A DNA stretch of 64,000 nucleotides from Gracilaria domingensis (Eukaryota; Rhodophyta; Florideophyceae; Gracilariales; Gracilariaceae), in contig VCMS01000032.1 in NCBI GenBank assembly GCA_022539475.1, forward strand, positions 1-64,000. The letters are read 5' to 3'. The notes beneath the pieces are model-generated. The model had not been told where the DNA came from, made no database searches, and saw only the letters and a program-made list of their open reading frames with translations. Below are positions 31,901 through 41,953 of the stretch, in pieces. The stretch's first letter is position 1. Each line of letters opens with the position of its first letter. The position numbers and the translations under genes were made by a program.

Positions 31901-33969
31901 AATGGAGGCGATACTGGACGCTGAAGCCTTTCACGAACTTGCGCTAGTTCGTACCTTGTCTTCTTCTGGCTGAGAACGTTCCGAACGTCAATCAGCTCGC
32001 CCCCAGTCTCTGATTCAATGGGTTTCTTCTCGTATAGAGACCGCCGAGCTTCTTCCCTCTTCTCTTTGTCGAGGACGCGCAATCGCTCTTGCCATTGTTT
32101 ATGACGTTCTCGGTCCTGATTACGTTTCCTAATTCTCGCAACAGTTTCCTTCGGATGTGGACGCAATTCCCAGCGTTTCTTCGCCGTACTGTTCCGTGTC
32201 ACAACCTCTCTCGAACTCAGATAGCTCGACTTCTCTTTGGAAGCCCGACGCTCATTGAAATGCTTCAACAGCTGTTCGGGCGGTACCATGTCTCCATACT
32301 GTGGATCCTCTTTCATCGGTACATCCTTGAATTTCTCGCCTAATAGCCTTTGCATCCAGTCGCCATCAAGATGTGGTTTGTCCTCCTTCTTATCAGCCTC
32401 GAGATGTCTACGCGCAACGAGGCTCCTGTCGACGTTCTGATCACCCGGACCACCGATAGCACCAGAAAATCTCGGCGGAAGAGCGCGCTCGCCATTTGGT
32501 GTGCTCTCCGCTTCCTTCCGCATAGCCGTCGAACTCGTATCCAAAGGCATAGATTGCGAGCTTTGCTGAAGGCGTCGAAACAAATCGCGATGACCAGCTC
32601 CTTGCATGTTCCTCTCCGAAGTCACGTCGTTTGGAACCGGAACGTTGGGCTTCTGAAGGCTTCCTCTTGCCTCTTTGTGGGACCCCTCATTCAATGGGAC
32701 ACGCTGCGTAACTTCCATTCGGCTGGGCGCCGGAACACCTGTTGACGACCGGACACCTGGAGTGGACGGCATTCCCGCTCGCACCGCAGCAGGAGCCACC
32801 GGACTGGGAAGTCCAAGCGTTGCAGATCGAAACGGGGCGCGCTTCACAATAGCGCTTGGTACCATCGCAACACCGAGGTTTGTTGTACTGACAGGTGCTC
32901 TTGCAGGAGGAGGAGGAAGGGAGCTTCCGCTGTTGACACTTCCCCGCAGTGCTTGAACGCAGGCATCATACTCCGCGGCTGAAAGGCGGCGGTTCGTGCG
33001 TAACCAGTCCTGAAAGATGCTACCAGCGTTAAGAGGTGCAGAAACGTCTACACTCTCAGCGGGGTTATTGATCGGGCTGGGGGGTGAACCGCGCGGGGGC
33101 AAGGCGGCACGCGGGATTATAAGGGGAGGAGTAGGCGGCGGTCCTTGTGCAACGGACTTTTCCATGACTGATCGATCTGTAACCCACGAGCGTGCTGGTC
33201 TCGATTCCACCGGTGGCTGAGGAGGTGCAGGCGGCATGTTAACATCTGCATCCGGCTTGTCGGATTTGCCATGTACATCGCCAACACCGCGAATGATGGG
33301 GTCGTTCACGCTCGCCAGGTTCTTCTTCGTGGTGCTTGTCGTCAGGCAGTTGGCACGCTCGTCAGTACACTCCCTGTCGACAATCACAGGAGCAGGGTCA
33401 TCTTGCTCATCTGCGGGACGGGCGGAAAAGTCATCGGCAGTTCTCTCCGCCATCTTCGCAAGCGCGCGCGCACGCATTTCATCTTTGGTACCTGTGGCGT
33501 CAATTCCAAAGCGGTTGCACACGGCACGGAGAGTGGCAGAGGAGGCGTTCTCCATATCGCGCTTGTGCAGAAACGCCGGACGAGAGATGGCGACACTGTC
33601 TGTCCGCGTTGACGGGGCACCGGGACGACGACGCGAGCGCAAATTGTAACTCGACGGGACCGTCGGGGATTTCATTACTTCGGGCGACGCCCCGATTCGG
33701 CGTAGCTCCATGGGAATGCGCGACGAACGGCGCCTAGTTGGCGTCGTCGGCAGAGGGCCGGTAGAAGGAGGTTGTGCGGGAGCGACGGGGGCGCGGGGTT
33801 TGAGGGGCGTGGGCGAGGCGGGTGCGGCGGTTTCCTGATCTCCATCGGGAATTTCGGCAGTCGAAATGACGTCCTCAGAGGCGCCAACGGACTCCTCGGA
33901 GTCTGAAAGGCCTTCCTCGGAGCTTGAGCTGCGCCAAACGCGTGCGGCAGCGAACAGAATGCGACGCAT
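28981..33969 (-). CDS. FG-repeat nucleoporin with SAP-like domain (Nup1/Nup136-like)
   Basis: A 1662-residue, mostly disordered protein. The N-terminus is acidic. A YNLRSRRRP motif lies near residues 108-116 and an SAP-like helix pair at about 140-175 (ENASSATLRAVCNRFGIDATG). A basic, coiled region follows at about 560-800. The C-terminal third is packed with FG, FGxx and PFG repeats (GFGTSSQS, PTFSFGAGAPG, NPFGGNNNN). It closes with a basic tail, RRKLKARRMLR, as in plant Nup136/Nup1 and yeast Nup1-type basket proteins. It would line the nuclear side of the pore and bind transport receptors. ATG at 33969 is the first start. It shares a 622-bp divergent region with another SAP protein. The nucleoporin call is firm; the Nup1/Nup136 assignment is inference. 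Confidence 0.85.
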   Translation of the reverse strand: MRRILFAAARVWRSSSSEEGLSDSEESVGASEDVISTAEIPDGDQETAAPASPTPLKPRAPVAPAQPPSTGPLPTTPTRRRSSRIPMELRRIGASPEVMKSPTVPSSYNLRSRRRPGAPSTRTDSVAISRPAFLHKRDMENASSATLRAVCNRFGIDATGTKDEMRARALAKMAERTADDFSARPADEQDDPAPVIVDRECTDERANCLTTSTTKKNLASVNDPIIRGVGDVHGKSDKPDADVNMPPAPPQPPVESRPARSWVTDRSVMEKSVAQGPPPTPPLIIPRAALPPRGSPPSPINNPAESVDVSAPLNAGSIFQDWLRTNRRLSAAEYDACVQALRGSVNSGSSLPPPPARAPVSTTNLGVAMVPSAIVKRAPFRSATLGLPSPVAPAAVRAGMPSTPGVRSSTGVPAPSRMEVTQRVPLNEGSHKEARGSLQKPNVPVPNDVTSERNMQGAGHRDLFRRLQQSSQSMPLDTSSTAMRKEAESTPNGERALPPRFSGAIGGPGDQNVDRSLVARRHLEADKKEDKPHLDGDWMQRLLGEKFKDVPMKEDPQYGDMVPPEQLLKHFNERRASKEKSSYLSSREVVTRNSTAKKRWELRPHPKETVARIRKRNQDRERHKQWQERLRVLDKEKREEARRSLYEKKPIESETGGELIDVRNVLSQKKTRYELAQVRERLQRPVSPPLPPRARRALRFLKALKEDTSHLQTRVRKPDSLPPLPPRLKKVRVKGGFTGTTSIFGEDSSSDSSVDYERPPDEIILWKRLKRRQERIDRKLKEKQAHEREDVVKSGVSRTMNDLDVANSSLANTFSGGGKQGLKKEENGDPKSLSAPKSTECGNGIAKDKEKHQGQSDLKSTQGAFTSLPGNKLSTSPNEASNPFEMRPSLSPGGSSVAPVRPSIFGAGKAAFGSIQQPASNGNGDGYGKSSDLPRNSFKPGLFELEQHGGERKSDPSPPELQSTGESGFRSSLDAGANPKFEFGKLKEQAKNENERKPDIGEEDQKSGPQRKRKMQDVESISKSTGVAAADGASVTTNMFPTQGQRDTKVRNVSDKSDFEPTGSNGKTSTPLLLSSVPALANSQSPSARSGKDTPHEEAINTAEIPPVTQVVDRNTGTDHDGSHKADGAETGQDHNKQAPGTGLFSVTGTAPVGFGKEAVTAAKLQEGPKQDILDFNNLRSKPADHRPSKKGEATKPASFVFTPSTKNEPSTGAFTVPSENKSDFQSSGKELGPSGFTNILTAPSVEKTPSGQPPQIPALGPVQGPIVPNFPGEQPDTQDEKEIVPTKPPSTTAQKPFTFGAANPSAKNVFGNPSFGLQNTSNPFSLKKAQPSSVKASEDAMATTDSPVDRKDSKSLFGVGSKESSAQVKPFGGFKDAKEASAPVFGSAQTQVPATPFSFNKPADDEQKQTSGPFGDSKFSSGFKPTGPTSSFVFGAGKPTGTANPNTADQTPFSADASKPQTESAKPNPFAPSSNSSSFTAAPTGFGTSSQSQGFSFSGGSSAFGSCKPVDKPSSFGAQNFGNTSSTGFGEGGSNPTFSFGAGAPGGAASTFAAPSGNAAPNPFAAPNPTQNTFGAQPFSSQPDSQPLFGATPSAPFAQGNPFGGNNNNTQSGLGGRPNEAPVGNGAFNAQGGQPGGPGAFAMGSTAASSRRKLKARRMLR

Positions 33970-34591
33970 TTCGGCTGGCTGTGGGCGGCTGCGGTGGTTT
34001 CAAGCGCGACGAGGACGAACAGATGATGTGGTAGCGAGAGGGACGGGTGGGCGGCAGTTGTAGGGATGTTGCCCGCCGCAGGGCGGAAGATGATTACCGA
34101 CGGAGAGCCCGGGCGTATTTATGGGAGACGGCGGGACACTTCCGGCGCGGCGGTGGACAGCCGGATGATGAAGGCGCAATTTGTCGGGTTCATTTGGGCG
34201 CATGTCAGATACACGTACACGTACATGTCAGCCGAAAAATGCCTTTTGTAACGGGACCGAAATGGCCGCTGACGCAAACTGGCCAATGAAATGGCGCTGC
34301 TCGTCCTGCAAGCGAATCGACAGTTCGAATCGAAGCAAGTGCTCAAATGTCAGCGCGCGTCAGAAACGCGCGCAGCTTCTGCCAAGCTCTGCGGGCCAAC
34401 GGCCATCGCAGCGTTGGCGTTGATCCCCGACTGTCCGCGCCTGCGCTCGGCACACAACGTAGGCCGCGCCAACCCGCACCTTCAAATTCAACCATCCCCC
34501 CCACCGAGGCCGTGGCCGTCACCGTCCCCCGTCCGCCTCCACTTCCGCCCGCTTCTACGTCCACGTGACGTCCTGCAGTTTCGAACCCAGC
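33970..34591. promoter_or_regulatory. divergent promoter of nucleoporin and SAP protein
   Basis: 622 bp between two start codons on opposite strands. It includes an alternating patch of ACGTAC steps at about 34204-34227 and a C-rich leader before the right gene. No TATA-like box is clear. Confidence 0.5.
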
Positions 34592-37500
34592 ATGTCGCCG
34601 CCCCCGCCGCGCACCCCGTCACGCTACAACCTGCGCCGACGGCCCTCGACAGCCACCCCGGTCCAGAACACCCCGCGTATGCTGCGATGTCTGGATGCTG
34701 AGGAACAGCTCCATCACCACCCTCCCTCGGAACCACGTCTTCTTCGCAGTGCGAAAAAGAAACGCCCCGTCACAGCAGACCCATCTGTGAGAAGACCCAC
34801 TCCGCAACCACAACGCCCTTCAACGGCGCCTCTCTCCGCCACATCACCCCCCCCCTCTCCTCCGAATCCATCTTCTCTACCTTCGAGCCAACCTCTCGCT
34901 GCAGAACCCGACATCACCACGACGCCAGTTAGACGCAAAAGGCCCTCCACCGCACCACCGTCTGACAGAGTTCTCCGAAGTGCCTCTCGCAGTAGACAAC
35001 GAGATCAATCGCAAGAACCCATCCAACGTTCTTCCCGGAAATCCAATGCATCCCAACCTCAACCGCCCTCGAGGAAACGTCTCACTGCTCGTGCCCGAGC
35101 ATTTCTTCCTCATCCGCTCACTAGCGACAAACCTGAAGCAGTGGATAAGGCTCGTGGCATGGCCACCCGGCGAGGCCGCAGTCGCTCTCGAAGCAACACC
35201 CGCAGTCGACCTCCGCAGGCCGAAGTTATTGTTCCAAAAAGAGAAAGATCGCAGCCTCGATCTCAGGTTCGCACAATTCGCACCCGAAGCCAGTCAACGG
35301 CCAACGCAGCTAACAAGGCCAGCACCGAAAATGACATATCTGCGGGTGCAGAAGGGTTGGGTGACACAATGCGGCGTCTATTTCATGGCGCTCAACTCTC
35401 CCAGTCAAGCTCTCCGGATTTCTCTAAATGGTCATACCACGACTTAGTTGAGGAATGCAAGAAGAACGGCTTACCATGCCGAGGTAAGAAAGATGATGTC
35501 GTGAGTCGCTTGCAAAGATTCCACTCGAGGTCTGCAGGTGCGCTGGCCAGGCGAATTCCTATAGAAACCAAAAGCGGTGTAAAGTCCCGAAGTACTAAAT
35601 CAGACCGTCAAGAAACCCTTGAAAGTAATGTTTCGAGATCGAATGTTTCTTCTGAGCGAGAAAAAGTAATCACTCCAGCAGGAGATGAAGGGAAAGGATA
35701 TGAACAAGGCAGTACCTGTATTGTAACAGAGGCTGAAAACAAAGCCGATGTTGCTGCTCCACAGCAACATATCGGCGTTCAGGGTGATGGAAAACCACCC
35801 CTTAACTCTGAGCTGGAGGACCATAACACTAGCGAGCACCGGAATATTACTGAAGACGACGATAATGCAGCAAAGATTTTGTCTGAACGAGGAAGAAACC
35901 ACGGGGATTCACCTGGATCGAAAGAGGACGAAAAGTCCCCAGAACAGCGTAATTGCTTAGGTGTACCGTTTATTGAGGAAGTTGAAGATCAAAAGCAGCT
36001 ATCCTCCACTGAAAACCGTCGAGAGCAAGTCGTACGTCTAGATACTCGCAATGATCACAACAAAAACTCTACACAGCAACGTAACCCCACAGACAGGGAG
36101 GACAGTCCTGCCCAACAAGTTCGTTTGAAAGAATTTGCAGACTTCGAAGCCCCGTTGAATGTGAACGAGCAAGAGCAGCCTTCGATGCACACCGAAAGAT
36201 ATCAATCTCCCAAAGAGCACACGTCTGATCTGGAACAAAATGAGACCCCAAGCTTCCAAAACAAGCCATCTGAACCAGAGCGAGCAGATCCTCCTCCATC
36301 ACAAGTGAACCCGGCAATAGTTCCTTTGTCACAGCCTTCGGTAGATGGGGAAATAAAAGCCCAATCTCCACATGAAACCCCGGTTCCCTCCGGCACCCGG
36401 GCTGTGGTTAAAGCAGTGGATTTGGCAAAGGAGAGTATTCAAGAACCACAGGATGCAAAATCAGATGACGGGGAGATCGAAGACGCAACGAAGTATTCTG
36501 ACGGGGCGGTGGACGACCTTACCAATTCTGTGCAGACAGTGTGTCAAAGGATCAACAATGTTGGTGCGATCCAGTTTGAACCTGCGAAAGAACATACAAC
36601 TCCTGTACAAACTTCGAAGGATCCCGAAGAGAATGAGTTTCAGTTCGGTAATCGACGTGTGGTGACTGAAGCTAAGGATGGTTCTTCATTGCACAGGGTG
36701 TCATGTGGAGGAGGACAAGCCTCTCTTCCAGAGTGCGAAAGTCGCGAAGAGCAAGCGAATGAAATTGATGTATCTGCTGAACAGGAGGCAGCATCGCAAT
36801 CTCCTTTACAGTCTGAGCCCCAGGAAACTGCCATGCGAGAGATATTTTCACGATGGAAAAGGCCTCCGATTGAAAGGAAGGAAGAAGTTGCACAAACTCC
36901 GGATGTCATCGATCTAGATGCCGAATCCGACGGAAACGACGACGACGAAGAAGAGGATTCTAGAAATGGCAATAGCGACAGCAACGAGAACTCAGCAGAT
37001 GAGAGCCAACGTCCTGAAACTGTTGTCGCGGCCGACGATGATGACGATGAGGAAGACGATAACGACAACCGAACGCCACGTCGCGAAGATGTCAACGGAA
37101 ATAAGCTTCCGGACACAGATGAAGACAATGACGAAGACGAAGATGATGATGATGATGACAGTAATGCTAATGACGATTCACCTCGAGACGACGCTTGTGA
37201 ATTTTTGGCCGTAGATGGTGAAGGACCACATCCCATGGATGTTACCTTCAGCGAACAAGGAGAGGAACGCCAAGGAGTGCATCCCGCAAGCCCGAAAAGG
37301 AGTATTTCATCGGTTAAAGCGAACGCCCACGATACTGTCAATAGCGAAGATGACGATGCACCCAAAGCTTCTCCTCTTGGTAGGGCATCGCTGCTTCCCA
37401 AGAGAGATGTGGTTGAGCGGAAGGCTGGGGAGCAGTTTAAAACCGTGAACTCCACTGAACGCGATAGAGATGATGTAATTGATCTTCAGGAAGATTCTAG

Positions 37501-40162
37501 GATGGGAGAAGATGAAGAGGAAGATGAGGAACTCGATTATGCTGACGATACTGTGAAGCTGAATGAAGGTCCAGGCGAACTTCGAGAAAACACCTTCTCC
37601 AATGCAGAGAAAGGAAAAAGGGAGTCTGTTTCGCGAGGGAGAAGCGAAGAATCTGACAGTGAAATCGCACTTGACCCCTCTGAAATTTGTGGGAGAGAGA
37701 AGCTAGTTTCAAATGAAGCTGTCGAATCTTCACCACGCGATGACACTGTAGAAGAACCACAGGCTTCATTACATGACTTTGAGGAAGAAGTGAATGACGA
37801 CTATTTCGGCTCCCCGGATGTTAAGAGCAAAGTTATGGATCTGAGTGCGGACGAAAAAGAGGACGATGATGAGGAGGAGGATAAAACTGTTGCGCTAAAG
37901 GGTATAATCAAGCCTGAGTTGAAGAGCGACGACATGTCTCTCAGTGGCGAGGAAGACGTGGATGAAAGCGATGAAGAGAAAGCTGTTGCTCAAAAGAGTT
38001 TAATTGTGCCAGATGACGCTCGAGCGCAAGAAGATCAAGACGAACGGGGAGATGAAATGCAACTGAGTAATTCTCAGGAAACGCCGGAAACGCCGGAAAC
38101 GGAAGAGCCCCGTTCTGTGAATATAATGGATCACGAGAGTACGAAAAACGTTGGTGTTCTGGTAAGCCCTACCGAATCTTCCAAACGTCGAAGTCGACGT
38201 ATCAAAACAATCGACGAAGAAAGCAATGATGACCTTGGAGACTTTTCTGAATCACCTCTGCCAAGTCCAAATCCACCACGAAATCATGTTGAAGGCCCGC
38301 AAGGTGATGTTATGTTGAAATCGATTGATCACGTAGATTCTGAAGATTTCGGTGATTCCGTCCTTGAACACATCGGCGATTCCGAACTTCCAGAAAAGTC
38401 GGTTCAAGATGATAAATCCGAGGTATTAGAGGAAAACTATCCTTCGAGTGACTTAGACTTAAGTCGTGCAGAGCAAGATAGAAGCCGTGAAATTGTTGAA
38501 CGTGGAAGTGACGAGGAGCAGAGCCAGTCTGAAGAGTTATCCTCGCCTGTAGAAGATCCTGCTCATGCTGATCACGAGCGAAGACAGAATCCAAGTAGCA
38601 GAGGGTCTACACCAGAAGTCCACGAGTTTACCGAAAAATCTTCATCCGATCCTGGCCAAGATCGAGGCGGGAATGAAACTCCGGGATTTGGCCAATCTCG
38701 ACATGGACGAGTTGAAACCAGTAGAGGATCTTCCCCAGAAGCCCACGGCTTAATCGATAATCCTTCTTCTGAGCCTGGACGAGATGAAGGCGAGAATGGG
38801 TGTCGAAACGAAGAACCACCCAACGTGATATGCATTATATCATCCGACGATGACGAAGCCGTCGCCGAGAATTCAGCTGGAGCTGTACTTGACAAGATTG
38901 CGGACCGGAATGAAACGTCGGAGCCGAAAAAGCTCGCTATTAATGAAGAACTTCCGAAGGACGAAGAAGATAAAGGTGCGAGGGCCATGTTTCTACCTAT
39001 ATCAGACGTTCACCTCGAAACTCATGCTGATAGGGGACTAGTGTCGAGCAATATCGGGAAAGAGCACCCAGTTCATGATGGTTTTGATGACGACCGCATT
39101 CACCACCCGCTATCCGGTACAAGAAACCGAAGCTCACCGTTGCCTTCGGATCTGGTTCAGAAGACTTCGCAAACTGCCAGTCGCAGTCGCGACATTAGCG
39201 GTTTCCCTATGCCATTAATGCAAAGAAGCGATTCGGCATTCTCCGCCTCTCTTAAGGTTCGAACAGATGGCGAAGAATATGAGAAGTTGCCGCCGCTGAA
39301 CTCGATGTTTTTAAGAAAGCAAAAGGCAGGGCCTTCACGCGACGCGAAAGCTCCAAGAGACTGCCAGACTTCTACAAGACTGACTTCCGACCTGATGCAA
39401 GGAAGAATACTGAACGACAACAACGAGTGTAAGCTTTTCGAACGGGACGCCCTTCCACGCCAGCAAAATCCTGCGGAAGAACAAGCCAGCCCAAAGGGGC
39501 CACATGCAATCTCGGGAAAACGTCCATTTGAGCTCATCCAAGAAGAAGTTCACCAACAAGACCAAAGACCGCGAAAGATTCGAAAGAAAGATAAGATGGT
39601 TGAATTCGTTCCTATACCAACTCCTGAGGACACCATTCAAGCCTTTGGACAGCAACAAATGATGAATGAAACTCAGAATTCTTTCCAACGAGAACAGAAG
39701 TCGTCTTCAGTGCTTCAAAGGCTTAGTAAGATTCAAGGAGTAGACCAAAGTTCCTCGTTGTCGTTTAGACTCCCTCCGCTGACCGCAACTTTGGGCCATG
39801 TGTACAATCCTCTGAAACATCAATCTAAACCTTTGATGTTTCGGCAAGGGTCGATTTCATCCAAGCCTAAGAGGAGTTTGAGAGGACGTACAACTCGAGG
39901 TGTTCTCGAGTACGACAAGATGTCCTTCTTGGAAGAATCGAGAAGAAGATTGGAAGCCCACAAGCGAAGGGCCCCGAGCCTGCAGTCTTCTCAAACCCCA
40001 TTTGATACTGCTCCAGCCAAGAATTTAAATTCTCGAGCGATACCCCGGGAAGCAACAGATCACAGACAGCCTCATGGCAATATCCCAGCACCTACGAAAC
40101 GAGTGACGTTTCAAACGGAAATTCCACCCTCCAAGCGAAGGAAAAGCACTAGCTCTCGGTAG
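34592..40162 (+). CDS. giant acidic disordered protein with SAP domain and SUMO-interacting-like motifs
   Basis: An 1856-residue protein with no name I can assign. The first ATG is 34592 (MSPPPPRTPSRYNLRRRP). Residues 1 to about 250 are basic, Ser/Arg/Pro-rich, with repeated RPSTA phrases. An SAP domain (WSYHDLVEECKKNGLPCRG, then KKDDVVSRL) lies near residues 282-313, the usual DNA- or RNA-binding helix pair. The long middle is strongly acidic with Asp/Glu runs (about 36900-37190). It holds several hydrophobic-acidic motifs of SUMO-interacting type (VIDLDAESD, VIDLQED, VICIISSDDDE). The C-terminus is basic again with nuclear-localisation-like clusters. A chromatin, DNA-repair or nuclear-pore-associated scaffold is plausible. 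The neighbouring divergent nucleoporin shares both the YNLR motif and an SAP domain. Confidence 0.8.
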   Translation: MSPPPPRTPSRYNLRRRPSTATPVQNTPRMLRCLDAEEQLHHHPPSEPRLLRSAKKKRPVTADPSVRRPTPQPQRPSTAPLSATSPPPSPPNPSSLPSSQPLAAEPDITTTPVRRKRPSTAPPSDRVLRSASRSRQRDQSQEPIQRSSRKSNASQPQPPSRKRLTARARAFLPHPLTSDKPEAVDKARGMATRRGRSRSRSNTRSRPPQAEVIVPKRERSQPRSQVRTIRTRSQSTANAANKASTENDISAGAEGLGDTMRRLFHGAQLSQSSSPDFSKWSYHDLVEECKKNGLPCRGKKDDVVSRLQRFHSRSAGALARRIPIETKSGVKSRSTKSDRQETLESNVSRSNVSSEREKVITPAGDEGKGYEQGSTCIVTEAENKADVAAPQQHIGVQGDGKPPLNSELEDHNTSEHRNITEDDDNAAKILSERGRNHGDSPGSKEDEKSPEQRNCLGVPFIEEVEDQKQLSSTENRREQVVRLDTRNDHNKNSTQQRNPTDREDSPAQQVRLKEFADFEAPLNVNEQEQPSMHTERYQSPKEHTSDLEQNETPSFQNKPSEPERADPPPSQVNPAIVPLSQPSVDGEIKAQSPHETPVPSGTRAVVKAVDLAKESIQEPQDAKSDDGEIEDATKYSDGAVDDLTNSVQTVCQRINNVGAIQFEPAKEHTTPVQTSKDPEENEFQFGNRRVVTEAKDGSSLHRVSCGGGQASLPECESREEQANEIDVSAEQEAASQSPLQSEPQETAMREIFSRWKRPPIERKEEVAQTPDVIDLDAESDGNDDDEEEDSRNGNSDSNENSADESQRPETVVAADDDDDEEDDNDNRTPRREDVNGNKLPDTDEDNDEDEDDDDDDSNANDDSPRDDACEFLAVDGEGPHPMDVTFSEQGEERQGVHPASPKRSISSVKANAHDTVNSEDDDAPKASPLGRASLLPKRDVVERKAGEQFKTVNSTERDRDDVIDLQEDSRMGEDEEEDEELDYADDTVKLNEGPGELRENTFSNAEKGKRESVSRGRSEESDSEIALDPSEICGREKLVSNEAVESSPRDDTVEEPQASLHDFEEEVNDDYFGSPDVKSKVMDLSADEKEDDDEEEDKTVALKGIIKPELKSDDMSLSGEEDVDESDEEKAVAQKSLIVPDDARAQEDQDERGDEMQLSNSQETPETPETEEPRSVNIMDHESTKNVGVLVSPTESSKRRSRRIKTIDEESNDDLGDFSESPLPSPNPPRNHVEGPQGDVMLKSIDHVDSEDFGDSVLEHIGDSELPEKSVQDDKSEVLEENYPSSDLDLSRAEQDRSREIVERGSDEEQSQSEELSSPVEDPAHADHERRQNPSSRGSTPEVHEFTEKSSSDPGQDRGGNETPGFGQSRHGRVETSRGSSPEAHGLIDNPSSEPGRDEGENGCRNEEPPNVICIISSDDDEAVAENSAGAVLDKIADRNETSEPKKLAINEELPKDEEDKGARAMFLPISDVHLETHADRGLVSSNIGKEHPVHDGFDDDRIHHPLSGTRNRSSPLPSDLVQKTSQTASRSRDISGFPMPLMQRSDSAFSASLKVRTDGEEYEKLPPLNSMFLRKQKAGPSRDAKAPRDCQTSTRLTSDLMQGRILNDNNECKLFERDALPRQQNPAEEQASPKGPHAISGKRPFELIQEEVHQQDQRPRKIRKKDKMVEFVPIPTPEDTIQAFGQQQMMNETQNSFQREQKSSSVLQRLSKIQGVDQSSSLSFRLPPLTATLGHVYNPLKHQSKPLMFRQGSISSKPKRSLRGRTTRGVLEYDKMSFLEESRRRLEAHKRRAPSLQSSQTPFDTAPAKNLNSRAIPREATDHRQPHGNIPAPTKRVTFQTEIPPSKRRKSTSSR

Positions 40163-40598
40163 GAAACTAGTCATGATTCTTTAAATCGTGTGTCCGTGTA
40201 CAAACTCACTTCCATAACTTTTGACTTAAGCTAATTACCTGTATCTAACACTCCGCTAAGAAAGAGAAACATGAAGCCCTCTATGTTCTGTACAGATTTC
40301 TGAGCCCATCTAACTTCCATAATCTCTTTGAGTGGGTATACGACTAAACTTGTTGTACTTATATCCTCCTTAGCTGTCTCAGATAGACAAATCGTTTTCA
40401 AGAAAGGCGCAGGATAACTAAATCTTACATCCACCTTGGTGAATCCTATTTCCGGAATCCACGAATGTTTCTCACCACGAACTAGAGCTATGGATGCGAT
40501 AAGTCGTCAAGGCTGCATTTTCTTCTCAAAAGCCGTCCCTGAACCTTCGCATCATCAGGCCATTTCGCGCAAGATCTTGAGAACGATTGCCCTTCAAT
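40163..40598. other. intergenic, 5' region of the dehydrogenase
   Basis: 436 bp, AT-rich compared with the flanking genes, with no open frame of note. Confidence 0.35.
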
Positions 40599-41420
40599 AT
40601 GTCGGTTTCCGGAACTTTTGCCGAACGATATGGGCCATGGGCTGTAGTAACCGGTGCATCCTCAGGTATTGGAGCAGAGTTTGCTCGCCAATTAGGCGAC
40701 TTAGGACTGAAGCTTGTGGTCGTGGCCCGAAGAGACGAACGTCTGCAGACCCTTTCCCAAGAGATTAGGCGAGAGAACTGCACTGAAGTCAAGATTGTAG
40801 CAACGGATCTTACCAGAGAAGAAGGATGGCGGCAAGTAATTTCTGAATGTACTGACTTGGAAGTAGGTTTGCTGATAAACAATGCTGGCATTCAGCTTCA
40901 TGGATCATTCTTTCGTGATCCTATTGAAAAGCATCTCGATCTTGTTACTCTAAACTGCGCAGCTATTGTTGCTTTAACGCATGCTCTCGGAAGGATGGCT
41001 GCGCGGAAGAGGGGAGGAATAATATTTACAAGCAGTCTGTCTTCATTGCCTACACCGTGGCTCGCAACCTACTGCGCATCCAAGAGCTTTGTGACATGTT
41101 TCGGAAAGACTGTCCGAGAAGAGTTGCTAGGACACAATGTGAACGTAACAGTGCTTGAACCTTCAGTTGTGAAGACAGAAATGAGTGAGGAGTTGAGAAA
41201 GACGGTAGATTTCGAAAAACAGGGACTGTCGGAACAGCCGGTCGAAGAATGCGTGAAAGAAGCTTTAGAGTGGTTTTCTAAGGGATATGATAGGGTCACA
41301 CCGGGACTAATCAATCGATTGAAGGCAGTGGTGATACGTTCCCTCCCGGAAGGAGTACGTATGAGGATAGTAAAGCAGGTAATGGCAGATTCAATGAACG
41401 ATGAAGTGAAGAACTTCTAG
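40599..41420 (+). CDS. short-chain dehydrogenase/reductase
   Basis: A 273-residue classical SDR. It has the coenzyme motif TGASSGIG (18-25), NNAG (94-97), catalytic Ser145, Tyr158 and Lys162 (YCASK), and VLEPSVVKTEM downstream. An Arg-Arg pair after the second strand (VARRDE) favours NADP(H). It would oxidise or reduce a hydroxyl or keto group; the substrate cannot be read from sequence. It resembles the DltE/17-beta-hydroxysteroid-dehydrogenase-like group. There is no clear leader or membrane helix. ATG 40599 follows an open but ATG-less upstream stretch. Confidence 0.9.
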   Translation: MSVSGTFAERYGPWAVVTGASSGIGAEFARQLGDLGLKLVVVARRDERLQTLSQEIRRENCTEVKIVATDLTREEGWRQVISECTDLEVGLLINNAGIQLHGSFFRDPIEKHLDLVTLNCAAIVALTHALGRMAARKRGGIIFTSSLSSLPTPWLATYCASKSFVTCFGKTVREELLGHNVNVTVLEPSVVKTEMSEELRKTVDFEKQGLSEQPVEECVKEALEWFSKGYDRVTPGLINRLKAVVIRSLPEGVRMRIVKQVMADSMNDEVKNF

Positions 41421-41953
41421 CCAGGATTCTTTCCTTTGCTTGGAGCTTTATATCATGGAAATGCCATCTTCCACCTTTCATGATTCGCCAAATCAGGCCC
41501 CCTATGCTATCTTACGAAGAATGTGTTCATCATAAAGCCATCGTTGAAAGACCTTGCACCTCTACAAGCCGAAAGCCTAAGTATTGATACCCTGTAGCGA
41601 AGATGGAAGTTCCTGGAAGTTATACACATTGCTTTTTATTATAAAAACTTCGAAATTTAGGTAAAAACTGTTTTAGAACAAGGAACCTTAGAACCTGGAA
41701 AATTGAGCCTCAATTGAATGATTCGAAACAATTATTGTACTGTATTTCAAATAATTTCGGGTTTCCAACCATTCTACTCTACCCTTAGTACAATGCATTT
41801 GTGTGCGGTGAAAATACAAGGGAAAACTTTATTGGAGGCAGGGTCCAACCTGGACACTATCTACGCAAGAAACCATTCACGCAAGGCGTTCCCACCGCCA
41901 TATCCTTCACCGGAAGATAACGCAACGAAGAACTCAAATTGTAGACCTACGCC
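41421..41953. promoter_or_regulatory. intergenic, 5' region of Leo1
   Basis: 533 bp, AT-rich, with an A/T-dense patch at 41630-41660. It holds the 3' end of the dehydrogenase and presumably the Leo1 promoter. No gene is seen. Confidence 0.35.

Noticed and set aside
36640-37455. 271-codon Ser-rich minus-strand frame
   Set aside because: It is the antisense shadow of the GAT/GAC/GAA-rich acidic region of the SAP protein.
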